Source of the DNA: Phlegmacium glaucopus
Lineage: Eukaryota > Basidiomycota > Agaricomycetes > Agaricales > Cortinariaceae
NCBI GenBank assembly: GCA_015039465.1
Contig: MU130362.1
Location: 97,735 to 161,734 of the forward strand
Reading direction: 5' to 3'
Length of the DNA stretch: 64,000 nucleotides
Below, piece by piece: positions 23,661-34,801 of this stretch; position 1 is the stretch's first letter, and every line of letters begins with the position of its first letter. The notes beneath the pieces were generated by a model, which had not been told where the DNA came from, did no database searches, and saw nothing but the letters and a program-made list of their open reading frames with translations. The position numbers and the translations under genes were made by a program.

Positions 23661-24905
23661 AGTGAAAAATCCTAATGGTAGACCCAGCTTCAAATCCTAA
23701 CGGTAGACTCAGTCTGATATCCCAATAGTAGACTCAGTTTCAAATCCTAATGGTAGACCCAGTTTCAAATCCTAATGGTAGACTCAGTCTGATATCCCAA
23801 TAGTAGACTCCACCTGATATCCCAAGAGTCAATCAATCTGAACAGAAGAGAGTATTTATATATCTGCCCATCCACCTAACACTCAGTCAACAAATCACAG
23901 CCCTGAAACAACACAAAATAGTCCATTTTATCACAAACACATTCTCTTTTATTTTCTACTCTTGAAAAAAGTCTCTAAGCAATCCTACCCTATCTAAATA
24001 ATATTACTAAAACATCTAAATAACTCAAATCAATTTATTTTATCCCTTTTTCACTTAATTTACACTTAAAATACTTGGATTTTCTGAACTTGAACACATC
24101 CAGAACCATCATAAGAACCTTTCTCTTTTCTCTTCCCAATTTATTTCTGCTTAAATAATAGTTAGTTCAAACTTTTACTCAAATACACCCCAATTATACT
24201 TAGTGATAGTAGACCCATCTGAGCATCTCAGACTATTCCCATCCACTCATCTACCCATCACACTCTTCAGAGAAGAGAGTCATCAAATATCATGAGCATC
24301 TTGACCCATCAAAAATTTATTCTCATCAATGTTGTAATATCATATTCTGTCTTGAGGTGTGTTGGAGACAGTTGAACAATCATGAGATACCCTGACACAA
24401 CCCCTATCATACACTGCCATACAGGAATTTCAGAGGAAGGGATTGCTGTTGTTGTGTAAATCCTTCTCTCCTGTCATCCAATTAATCAACATCTACACTC
24501 ACCACATAAATATTAATCACACCATCCTCTTCTATTTTATCTATTTTTCACTTAATTTTCATTTTCTACATTTTTCTCATCTGAATGGTCTATATATAAA
24601 TCATGAACACACACAGAACATCTTCCATAAGATCCCTTGAGCTTTGCATTCTCTTCCAATTTTATTTCCACTTCCACCCAGTCTATCATTAGGATTTGAA
24701 ACTGGGTCTACCATTAGGATTTAAAACTGGGTCTACCATTAGGATTTTTCACTGAGTTACTATTAGGACTTGAAACTGGGTCTACCATTATGATTTAAAA
24801 CTGGGTCTACCATTAGGATTTTTCACTGAGTCTACCATTAGGATTTTTCACTGAGTTACTATTAGGACTTGAAACTGGGTCTACCATTAGGATTTGAAAC
24901 CAAGT
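23661..24905. mobile_element. Foldback-like element with arms of 25-bp tandem repeats
   Basis: The left arm (about 23661-23830) is six 25-bp units of the type CCTAATGGTAGACCCAGTTT+CAAAT, alternating with a GTCTGATAT variant. The right arm (about 24677-24905) is about nine units of the complement (CATTAGGATTTGAAACTGGG+TCTAC). The arms are therefore inverted relative to each other around about 850 bp of AT-rich noncoding DNA. This is the architecture of foldback transposons. Flanking target duplications were not found. Confidence 0.6.
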
Positions 24906-25085
24906 CCACTGTTGTGATGCAGCCAGGGGTCCAGGGGTGGGAGCCCCTGGCAAGCCCTGAATCCGTGCTGTAGGCCGGCAAAGCGGAGCGGCACCGTGCC
25001 GAAGGCACGGGTTCATGGCTTGTATAAATAAGGCATCAATGATTTTTCCGACAGACATCATGTGACAACGCTCATGCAAGCACCA
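24906..25085. repeat. GC-rich patch with nested hairpins
   Basis: GCCAGGGGTCCAGGGG..GAGCCCCTGGC (about 24921-24951) and CCGTGCC GAAG GGCACGG (about 24993-25011) fold on themselves. Composition is sharply more GC-rich than both sides, which suggests an inserted fragment of another element. Confidence 0.5.
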
Positions 25086-25270
25086 CTTCAGAAGAACTTC
25101 GAGCGATAAAATCGAGTTCGCAATGAAAGCATAAAGCAAAGCTGCTTCTTTCAAGTACTTCTTTGTTGGCATGCTCTCTCGAAATTTGAAATATTGAAAC
25201 GTTGAAGCCTCACCGAATATTCTTACTGTCGATTTTACTGTTATTCCGTTACTTTATGCTAAATTCCGGT
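25086..25270 (+). repeat. Direct repeat, copy A, upstream of the NACHT remnant
   Basis: AGAAGAACTTCGAGCGATAA starts here and again at 28749. Both copies continue with diverged but alignable sequence (GCTGCTTCT, TTTGTTGGCAT, CTCTCTCGAAA, GTTGTAGCCT/GTTGAAGCCT, TTACTGTCGATTTTAC). It is probably a shared upstream region of duplicated genes. Confidence 0.65.
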
Positions 25271-25687
25271 TTTCCTGATGCAGGCAACCAAAACGATGGC
25301 TTGGGGGACCCAGGTGGGTCATATCAATGGAGGATTTTCACTTCCACTGACCAATTTTTTGGGAAAGTATAGGCCTCAACATCAGGAAACACTACCTGCT
25401 CCATAGACCTTGATAGACTCAGTAGCCAGGTAGGAGACTTGTCTACCCAGTCTACTAGCTACTACTGGGAGCTACAGAGACTTGGTTGCTCTCCATATAC
25501 TGGTAGACAAGTCCTAGACAGTTTCCTGATGAACATTTCAGTCTCTGAATCATCTCATTCTTTTTTGCTCAGACCAGGACTAGAAAGTACGCTGCAAGAA
25601 CCGTTCTCTACTAGAAACTTATCCTCCAATTTCTAGGGCCAATCAAGGCTCGATACTCTAAGCTCTTCGCAACTTGCAACTCCTACC

Positions 25688-27345
25688 ATGTTCACACAGC
25701 TCCGAAACACCATCATCCAAGGTGGCAGATTCGTACAAACCAGTGTACCACCTACACCAGAAGGTCAGTCTGAGTGCCCACTCATTCAACCTGTTGGTAA
25801 CCCGCAACTCTTATATGATGCTGAACAGGCTTCAAGATTCTCCATGCAAATATCGCGACTGGCGCTTTCCATGATTCCGGCGAACGTTTTGACGCACCCA
25901 AATACCATCCAAATACCCGTACAGCCGTCTTAGTAGAAATTATGAAGGGGATACAAAACGTCGAGGAATTAGAGCATGTTTTATGGCTTTATGGGTCTGC
26001 AGGAGCTGGAAAGTCACCTATCGTTCAAACAATTGCGGAGATGTGCGCAAAAGTGGGCTTCTCGTCGCCAGTTTCTTCTTTTCTAGGTTATTCCAATCCT
26101 GGAACAACGAGAAACATCTAATCGCATCGATTGCATATCAGCTTGCCCTTTCCATTCCGGCAACTTGAACATACGTTGAAGCCGCAGTCCAAAGTGATCC
26201 TGCGGTATTTGACAAGTCTTTGGACACCCAAATAGAAATGCTCATCATCCGGCCTCTGGAAAACGCATGCGCTGTAGTCGATCCGACCGTTATGAAGAAA
26301 TGGCCAAGGCTTATCGTTATAGACGGTCTTGACGAATGTCATGGTCCATTGATCCAATCCTTCATTATCCGTGTACTTTCGACAGCTCTTCTTCGCATCC
26401 CAGTCCCACTCATCCTTCTCATCGCCAGCCGTCCTGAGCCACATATTCAGAATGCATTTGAACAAAGATCACGCCTCTCGTCACATTATCTTAGACGACT
26501 CGTATGAACCAGATGCCAATATCAAGATATTTCTCCTCAGTCGATTCGAGAAAATCAAAGAGAACCACCCACTTGCAGTTTATATTCCTAAGTCCTGGCC
26601 ATCTGCGGGGATCATTGATCAACTGGTCCGGAAGTCTTCAGGGCAGTTTATCTATGCTTCGACTGTCATGAAGTATCTGGATTCTCCTAATCATCGACCC
26701 ATGAAGCTGTTGGACGTTATCATAGGATTAATACCCGTTGACGGCGACATGTCCTACAAAGCTCTCCTGCGTTGACGATTTGGCCAGTACGCTAAAGATA
26801 TTCAGATTTTTGATCTGCATTGACGACATTGCAGTCACGCCATATTTTGTTGGAGATCTACTTGGTGCGGACGAAGAAGATGTCCACCTCTGCTTACCCG
26901 AATTCCACTCTATCCCTTACATTCCTCCGCCCAAGACAAGTGGATTGCCGATCAAAATGATCCACGCTTCCCTACAAGATTTCCTTCTCGACAGACTACG
27001 ATCTGGAAGACATTACGTTGATGAAGAGACAATCCACGCGGATCTAGCCCAGCAGTGCCTACGTCAAGTCAGTACGTTGTCTATAAATACAATAGAGCGC
27101 AGTCTTCACCGGTTGGAAGGATCTTCCGGTGTTCAAGAGTACTTATCAACTACTTTCACTTACCACTGCCCTCGGGCTTCAACGGATTCTGCCAATCTCA
27201 AAAATGATCTCATCCAAGTCTCCGATCTTCGGCCATGGTGTGAAATCAGGCCGTTCGTCTTTAATTATCATGGCCTCCCGTTCTTATTTGACTGGCTCCA
27301 CAAGGTCTGTTATGTCCCCTACAGATGTTATTCACTTCGAAATTA
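25688..27345 (+). pseudogene. NACHT-type STAND P-loop ATPase, broken
   Basis: Reading across frames gives a basidiomycete NACHT protein. The Walker A region is LWLYGSAGAGKSPIVQTIAE (about 25984-26043), Walker B is RLIVIDGLDECHG (about 26309-26347), with ILLIASRPEPHIQNAFEQ, then WPSAGIIDQLVRKSSGQFIY (about 26598-26657) and MIHASLQDFLLDRLRSG (about 26957-27010). A frame change near 26055, a TGA at about 26166, and further frame changes near 26480 and 26770 without plausible introns break the gene. STAND proteins act in fungal non-self recognition and regulated cell death. No C-terminal WD40, ankyrin or TPR repeats were recognised. Continued Pro/Leu-rich coding-like sequence to about 28080 may be its C-terminal part. 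Confidence 0.75.
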
Positions 27346-28748
27346 ATCCATGAATCTCGGGCTGACACGGCGGCTAAAGAACTCTCAAGCCACTTCTAAT
27401 TGCTTCTGGACCAACATCTTACTACAAAGCTCAATGAATATAAACTTAACGGAAGTAATGTTGATGTTGCGGGGCAGGTGTTCTTTCCCTTTCCGTGGAA
27501 TTCGCCCTGTTTCTCTCTGATTGCAGGAATCTCTCACCTCCCTGACATCTTCCCCTGGGACGACATTAATGAACCATATCAACATTTACTTATCGAATCT
27601 CTCGAGGATAAGAATAGGTCTGGCAAATACCATGTAGATGGCATAGTTTATGCTCATGCGCTGGGATGCTTTCGAATTATGGTTAATCCGAACGACGAGT
27701 TGAGCTGTTTAGTACTTTTTGGCATTTCTCAACGATAATTGTATCAAGTGAAATATTTAATCCCTATCCATTCACAGTAGGGATCAAGCGACCTGACGCC
27801 AAGTTGTTTATGTCTTTAACTGAGGACGTAGCCTCACAGCAGGAGATTTTAGTCCCGTATTATAGGCAAGGTCTCGACGCTGTAACACGACTTCTCTTGA
27901 AGGCTGCTCCACTGACAGATCTCTACATCTGCCTTCGGGATCACCCTCTTCAAGATCCTGCCAAAGCCAAAGTTCACTGTGAGCATGGATTCGCTTCCCT
28001 GAGGTTGGCTGTGAAAGCCTATTTGGATGTGAGTTTCTACCAAATGTCTATCTCAACATCTGTGTTGATCCCATATCCATGACTCTAGAAACGTCAGCAT
28101 CTTGGTTCGAAAGTCTCTGAAGGTGATTGTCTCTCATGCTGAGAGAACAATCTTACACTAATAATGTATATCTATACAAGGTCTTCTAGTTGTCCTCTCT
28201 ATTTTCCTTGCGTAGATCTCGAGTCGAAGTTTGGGAATCTCTTGGGGACATTTAACGAGCGATGGCCCCTCGTGACAGATTTATGATTCGGCAGCACGGC
28301 TTAAATTCTTTCTAATAGAGGGCCAAATCTGGCGACAGAGAAAAGACACTTCGATAAATCGAGACACCCTTGTACCCAAAACCGTCCATGGCCGGGGGGA
28401 GGGGATTTGATTCAGGAGAAGGGCATTAAACGTACATCCAATATTTTGTGGGGCAAGTGGCACACAGCGGCACATTGGAAAAGCAGCATCGACTATGTAA
28501 ATTACATATTGCGAGTACCTATGTCAATATCGTATAAGTATCATGATCATCAATCCTCTATCTGATTCCCGAACCCACCGTTGAACGCCGCAAGCACAAA
28601 CGCACTATGATGAGCTACATATCCATCAGTTGAGTCAGCAGCGGGGACATAAACGACAACTTTGAAGATCATACCGTTGATCTATCTAAATGTTTCCCGA
28701 CGCAAACTCTGAACAGGAAAATCAGTATTTACCATTTTACAGCATCCC
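27346..28748. other. Probable decayed 3' part of the NACHT gene, then noncoding DNA
   Basis: Two open stretches, 27400-27738 (with PFPWNSPCFSLIAGISHLPD) and 27804-28082, lie on the same strand and may be former C-terminal exons. They have no recognised domain. From about 28090 to 28748 nothing is seen. Confidence 0.35.
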
Positions 28749-28910
28749 AGAAGAACTTCGAGCGATAAAATTGATGAAAGCACAATGCAGAGATCAGCAG
28801 CTGCTTCTCGTACTCCTTTTGTTGGCATTCTCTCTCGAAAGCTGGAACGTTGTAGCCTAGCCCAATATTGTTGCTGTCAATTTTACAATTCAATTCATCC
28901 TAACCAAATT
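28749..28910 (+). repeat. Direct repeat, copy B
   Basis: This is the second copy of the sequence at 25086-25270, lying upstream of the small broken gene at 29074. Confidence 0.6.
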
Positions 28911-29073
28911 CTGAGTACAGTCGACTCCTTAACCCATACCGCTGGTAACCTATACACTCCCGTACCCCACATGACTTTTGAGCCACCTAGGGGCAATTAG
29001 AACCCATAATCCCAATACCCAATAACCCATACTTGGCGAGGCAAAACCTATATATATATTAGTGCAGTTAGAT

Positions 29074-29370
29074 ATGAAAACTACTAGTATGATACGCCAC
29101 AAACCCATGAGTGACTTTATCGATACCATCACCTCAAAACCTCTTGAGGTCCTGAAAAAAGGGCTGAAAATCTTGCAGGCTCAGCTTAAAGCTAAGAAGG
29201 AGAAGCTCCAAGGCGAGAAGAAATCAATCTTCGCATCACTGCGTGATGTACCACGGGTTTTGGATGCGCTGGAAGGTGCTTCGAATTATGAGAGAGGTTG
29301 ACGACATACAGAAGAGAAGATTACAGGAAGTAGCAGGTGACCTACTGAGGGTAGGAAAGAAGGATGCAAG
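29074..29370 (+). pseudogene. Short broken gene fragment, lysine-rich helical protein
   Basis: From an ATG at 29074 the frame encodes a helix-rich segment with VLKKGLKILQAQLKAKKEKL, then ALEGASNYERG and a TGA at 29299-29301. A different frame continues with VDDIQKRRLQEVAGDLLRVG, which looks like its continuation after a frame change. Function is unknown. Similar placement behind repeat copy B suggests duplication together with the upstream region of the NACHT gene. Confidence 0.35.
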
Positions 29371-30254
29371 AAGTGGAAGGAATACCCATCTTATTTGGGT
29401 CGTATTTATACTGTCCAGAAATGAGTTCACTTACAAACAGTCACGTACACAAGATTAATATTCGGAAATGAGAACAATCATCATCCGGACTATAGCTAAG
29501 TAATCAATAGAGTGCATTGATAATTGTATACGTGAATTTCCCACGATAATACGTCATTACGATGGCATTATCAAGGTTGAGGATATCGAAGTCGCCAATT
29601 ATGTATATGTATTAATACCTATCTACAGATAAATATGTTACATCCTGTGAAGGCTTCCTCTTGGGCATTAGTACAACACCCACGAGGAAATTGCCTGACA
29701 GCAGAGACGAGTAAACAGCTGCGTCGCATCGGAGCCTCATTACAGTCGTTCTCCCATGTCTCCCCAATCTGCCGTCCAGACTGTCAACTTGAGGATCGAG
29801 GCGCTTGACCTATCTTGTTCATAATACATTTAAATGATCAAAGATCATTGTACGGCAAGTCTTCTATGTTCCATCAAACTCTACCATTTTTAATCGTGCT
29901 GCACGTGATACCAGTAAATATAGATTCCTATCATAGCTTTCTATCTTCCAACCCATGGCTTGGATAAGGCCAGGAATGCGGACTTCTTACTAGCCCGTCA
30001 TATGTTATACTCTGGCCTTTACAAATTTCTTATAAACTTGTTACTCGGAGCTCGGCCGAGCCTGAGGTGCTAGACGGGCCCTGAGAACTGACATGATCGA
30101 TGCTGACTAAACCCACTATGCACTTCTCGGTAGCTCGTCAGCTCGTCCTTCCGGTCAAAGATCTAATTCTCCATTTTATAAGAGGCCGATATAATGGCCC
30201 TATTACTTGGTTGACCGCCACCATCCCCCTCCTCACCAAGCACCCTTTTCCCCT
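29371..30254. other. Intergenic, no gene seen
   Basis: AT-rich sequence without convincing coding or repeat structure. Confidence 0.5.
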
Positions 30255-32263
30255 ATGGCCGAATCTATACATTCCATTGTCGCTCCTTCAACATTGACGA
30301 GTTCTCTGGCTCTGTCTCGCACCAAATCAATAAAAGAGGAAGGTCCTCCATCCCGACTATTTTCGAAACGTTTCCACCAGAGAGGAGACCCAGAAGTAAC
30401 GCGTGCGCGTAATATCTACCTCAAAGCATATATTGGAGGCTTGTTCACCATTATCCTCGCCGTGTTCGCTGTATTTCCAATATATTGGGGGTCGTTGTGG
30501 AAAGTGCCCGCACATCCACTAACTGGGTGGATAGTGGTACGAGGTTGATTTTTGTCACGTTCTTTCTTCGTCGCTGATTGACTTTGGTTATGTGCGATGA
30601 TAGGATTTTGATGGTGGCAACATCGGGTTAACTGTCACACAACAACTCACTGCAGTTCCCAATAAATTTGTTAGGTGGACAGTACAGCCTTCCAGCAGGT
30701 TTCCAGAAGGCCCGAGTCAAGTGGCATCTGCGGTGATGGACGACCAAACTTGGGTTGCAATCACTAGTAAGACCTACATCCGCACACCACTTCTTGATAA
30801 CGATCTGTCTAAAAAATACTTTCACCCTTAGTTAACGGAGGCGTTAGCGATCACCTTGCTACCTCCATTACTTGGCCGGACCCTCTGTACAATGGTTCAG
30901 ATGTGATAACAATGTACGGCGCGGAAGCTCGTAATGAAAACGCCTTGTACGTGAACTCTGGTCTAATTTGCGATCATAGCGCTCAACTCCTGTCAAATTT
31001 AGTCGCTCTTTCATTCGACCATTCGTAAGTACTCATTTCTTTTTGGACTAGCTGTGTCTTCATCATCGCATTTTAGGTTCAATCGACTTTGGACAGTATC
31101 CAACAAAATTATGCGGTTCAGCAAGCCGCAAACTTGTCTGCGGCCGTTACTCTTACATCTCTAATGTCTGTATCACCCCAGACTGTGGTTAGCCCTGTCT
31201 CATACACGATGGTGAATCTTCTGCCTTTCAATCAACCTGTGTACGTCTCTCTGTTTTTCTACCTTTGTGTTGAATTTCTCATTTCGTTTCCTTCTGTATA
31301 GCGCAAGTGCTGTGACATTTGTCGGTTTAATTTATCTTTTAATAATGTCGTTCTTCGTTGTTGTGAGTGGATTCATGCATCATTTTGGAGCGTACTTGAA
31401 TGTAAAATACCCCCTCTAGGCGGTCGCCCATGGTGCTCGTGAAGCATCCAGATTCAACCAAATATTGCGATACAGATCTCTTGTAATCGTTCGTTTGGTG
31501 TCCTCTTTCATTGGCTATTTCCTCCTTTCGGTATGTCAACCCTTCCATTTCCCCCATGTAAAGAAGATAAACCAATATCTACTTTAGCTCTTCTACTCGC
31601 TTTTAAGTCTTGCTTTCCAAATTGATCTTACTGCCAAGTAAGTGGTCTTTAATTTGGCCAAGGACCATTCTGATTTCGTCTTCAATAGATATGGTAGCCG
31701 TGGTTTTATGGTTTTCTGGATGTTGAATTGGATTGGCATGCTCTCAGTGTGCGTTTTACGTCGATCATTTTGCGAACATTGGTCTTTACACACCATTTTT
31801 AGCGGCCTTGCTCTTGAATCGCTCATCACTATCTTAACGACCCGCTACATCCCATTTTTCATGTTACTTTTGATCATCGGTAAGAAACTTTCCTTTTTTA
31901 CTTCATGGGTTCTATTCTCATAATGGTCTGTTCCAGCAAATGTTTCCGTATGCATTTTCCCAATAGAGATACTTCCCCGAATCTATCATTATGGCTATGG
32001 CGCCCCTTTCTTTAACGTCTCGCAATCCATTCGAACAATCGTATTTGGGACAAAGAATACGTGTACGTCGTTCTCTTTCCTGATATGTTCTTTCTGGCTG
32101 ATGATGCTTACTGCTGCTAGTGGGTCAAAACTTTGGCGTTCTTATTGCATGGGTCACCATCTCTTGTATCTCACTGTTGCTGTTCCAATGGCACGTAAGA
32201 AGAAAAGCTGTCGCTGCGGAGGAAGAAGAGTACAGGATACAAACTGAAGCACACTCAGCATAG
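30255..32263 (+). CDS. DUF3533 / SNG1-like multi-pass membrane protein
   Basis: The layout fits the SNG1 (nitrosoguanidine resistance) / DUF3533 family: a basic cytosolic N-terminus (RARNIYLKAYIGG), a first membrane helix (LFTIILAVFAVFPIYWGSLW), and a long luminal or extracellular domain with DFDGGNIGLTVTQQL, WTVQPSSRFP and DVITMYGAEARNENALYVNS. Five C-terminal hydrophobic helices follow, from GLIYLLIMSFF through LESLITILTTRYIPFFMLLL to NFGVLIAWVTISCISLLLFQ. About nine exons; the first are 30255-30536, 30604-30766 and 30832-31024. The exon from about 31077 does not join in frame with the preceding GT-AG pair as I read it. The family is implicated in plasma-membrane lipid asymmetry and drug tolerance in yeast. 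Specific function here is not known. Confidence 0.75.
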
Positions 32264-32547
32264 GTCACCTATTTAATATGACAATGGCGCATCCGATGAT
32301 GTGGACAATGGCATACTTCTATTTAGTTTTTATAGGACATAAACTTAGCATAACTATAATTTATAAACAACATATAACTAATCGCTGGCATCGAATAATA
32401 CTCATCACTGAATCATAATCACAATTACAGTTTCATGTTCAGTTTGAATGACAGGATCGGGCCGCGGAACCGGAGTCAAGTCCAGCTTGAAAGAGAAAGA
32501 CCAACGACGAGCCTCTTTACTCACTTACCCGCCTCCAAATCATACAA

Positions 32548-33128
32548 ATGGTGAGTGAATTCAACTACAAATCGTTACTGGGAAGGCATTCGTCCACTTT
32601 ATGCAACGTCAGGACGTGAATTTGGGGATGGATGCTCTCCAATCAACTTGGATTGACCTGTAACTGACTTTTTTTTTTCCCCTCAAGGCATCCGCTGAAC
32701 TGGCCGCAACTTACGCCGCCCTCATTCTCGCTGACGATGGGGTTGAAGTCACTGTATATAAACTCCAACTTCTCAAAGAATCGAAAAAAAACTGATTTTT
32801 TCAGTCTGAGAAAATCGTTACTCTAACGAATGCCGCCAATGTCACTATTGAACCCTTTTGGGCAACTCTTTTGGCTAAAGCTCTGGAAGGAAAGAACGTG
32901 AAAGAGCTATTGTCGAATGTTGGTTCAGGAGGAGGAGGAGCTGCTGCCACTGGCGCTGCCGTCCCTGCTGCATCAACAGCTGTTGCTGCTGAAGTACCGA
33001 AGGAAGAAGAGAAAAAGGAGGAGAAGGAGGAAGAGTCAGATGATGACATGGTACGTGCTTCAATCCTCCATCTATGCCACCTCCGTTATTGATACTTCCA
33101 TATCTAGGGTTTCGGACTTTTCGACTAG
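32548..33128 (+). CDS. RPP1: 60S acidic ribosomal protein P1
   Basis: Four exons (32548-32550, 32688-32753, 32805-33050, 33108-33128) give 111 residues, the usual P1 length. The first exon is only the ATG codon. The N-terminal dimerisation domain ([40 protein letters not shown]) is followed by a glycine/alanine hinge, a charged [17 protein letters not shown] stretch and the conserved tail GFGLFD on its own last exon. P1 pairs with P2 on P0 to form the ribosomal stalk, which recruits GTPase translation factors. IEPFW in place of the P2 pattern supports P1. The reverse-strand frames here are shadows. Confidence 0.95.
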
Positions 33129-34801
33129 TTTTGCTTGTATCACCTCTCTTTTTTTTTGGCAAAAAGAAAACACTGCATAACCTCGTCATGCCATGTCCGT
33201 TCCCATCCTAAGCTTCTATTAGAGACCGGGATACGGTTTAAATCTCTACCCACGCATAATCACTAGTGTTTCCGCGTTAACAAAAGTCCACCCACGGTAT
33301 ATGTCCCCTCAACCTCAACCTCTGCTGGAAGATACGATGGCACCGCGTCTCTTTTAACCGTGTCTACCAGTACTACATACCGCCCATCTTATGGGATCGG
33401 GCAGTTTAACCTGGTTTTCTTTTTAACCTGGTTTTCCGCGTTGGTTTTTCTTCCAAGGAGACCTTGGCTTTCATGAACGCTAAACTCATGTCGGAGGCAG
33501 TTACTACGAATCTTGAAACTTGGGGCAAGGTTTGTCATTACAAGGAGCGGAATTGCTCTGGTTGTGATCACTCATCTTTTTGAATCAACCTACTTCGATC
33601 TGCGACATCGCTTGCGGACTCTGTTGTGAATTGCTTTCTATGGTCATCGCGAATACCAGTCCCGGTACGTAGTCTCGTACCAAGATCGTCCACGTGTACG
33701 TTTTGAGAGGTGGCTTAGTTGAGCCTATCCCGGTACGCCCCTTATGCTATTGCATCGAGCTCTTTATGGGACATGTATATATGTCCTACAGGCTCCTGTT
33801 TCGACGTCGGTTAAGGTTTGACAGGCCTTGGAACTGATCATGTTCTGGTTGCCAAGTAAGGCTGTTGCTGATTATTATTATACACCGGATGAGTGTTAGC
33901 CGAACATGTGTAAAATTTGGAGAGATGAACAGTTTTCTACAGTTTTCTTTTTCCCCAACTGAGGTCAACTGCAACCGGAGGCATCAAGTGGGCGTTCCTT
34001 TCTAAGTTCTTTCGTTCAGCAAAGCGACCCTATGTACGATATTGTAATTGGTTTATGGCGATGCGCAGGGGGACCGCGCGTACTCTTCAACACCGCTACA
34101 TAGAAAGCGCCGGAGATACCACCTGTCATTTAAAGTTTGTCAAGTGAGATCACTGATGATCGGAGGACCTGTTTCCACATAAGCCGACAAGAGTCAACTC
34201 AATCAAGTCTTTATTTATTAATTCTAAATGGTTACATCCGGCCTTGTTAGTACCTTGCTGTAAAGCAAGGTCTCTCAGGGTCTAATAACAAACAAGTGGG
34301 TTTAACTATTCGTAGTTGAACAGTAGATAGAATTTAGAAGAGTACTCCAAGCATGGAAACTCGGAACTGATAAGCCGATTTCAAGGTATGATTGAATATT
34401 AGGTCGTCTATTACATGTACTACAACGCCGAGTACATACATCATGATTTGGCTCATAACAAGTCATAACAAAAAGGTGCCGATAGCATCATACTCGCCTC
34501 GCCACACAAGCTCGGTGCATATATAGCTCTCCATTGTCCCAAAGTGTCCCAAGCACTCGATTCTGAAGAGCTGCACTCGGAAAGAAACATTCATCGATAT
34601 TCATCAGTCATCGGTCATCGGTCTTCGGACTTCATGTTTCTGCTTGTAATTTAAATAACAAAATAATAATTGATATATATCGATAATACAGGGCATCACA
34701 TTCACATCTCTAGGATTATAAATAATATAAATAAAAGGTTTAATCCGCTACATAGGTAATCGCTTTACAAACATAAATTAGTATTGGCCTTGTTTGTTTT
34801 T
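33129..34801. other. Intergenic, no gene seen
   Basis: The stretch is partly AT-rich. A TTTAACCTGGTTTTC word is repeated near 33406-33435 and ATCGGTCATCGGTCTTCGG near 34610-34628. No tRNA or coding region is evident. Confidence 0.5.

Noticed and set aside
32801..33189. Reverse-strand and alternative-frame open frames over the P1 gene
   Set aside because: Shadows of the GC-biased acidic hinge of RPP1.
34610..34630. Tandem ATCGGTCATCGG words as a possible regulatory array
   Set aside because: Only two or three short imperfect copies, far from any start codon.
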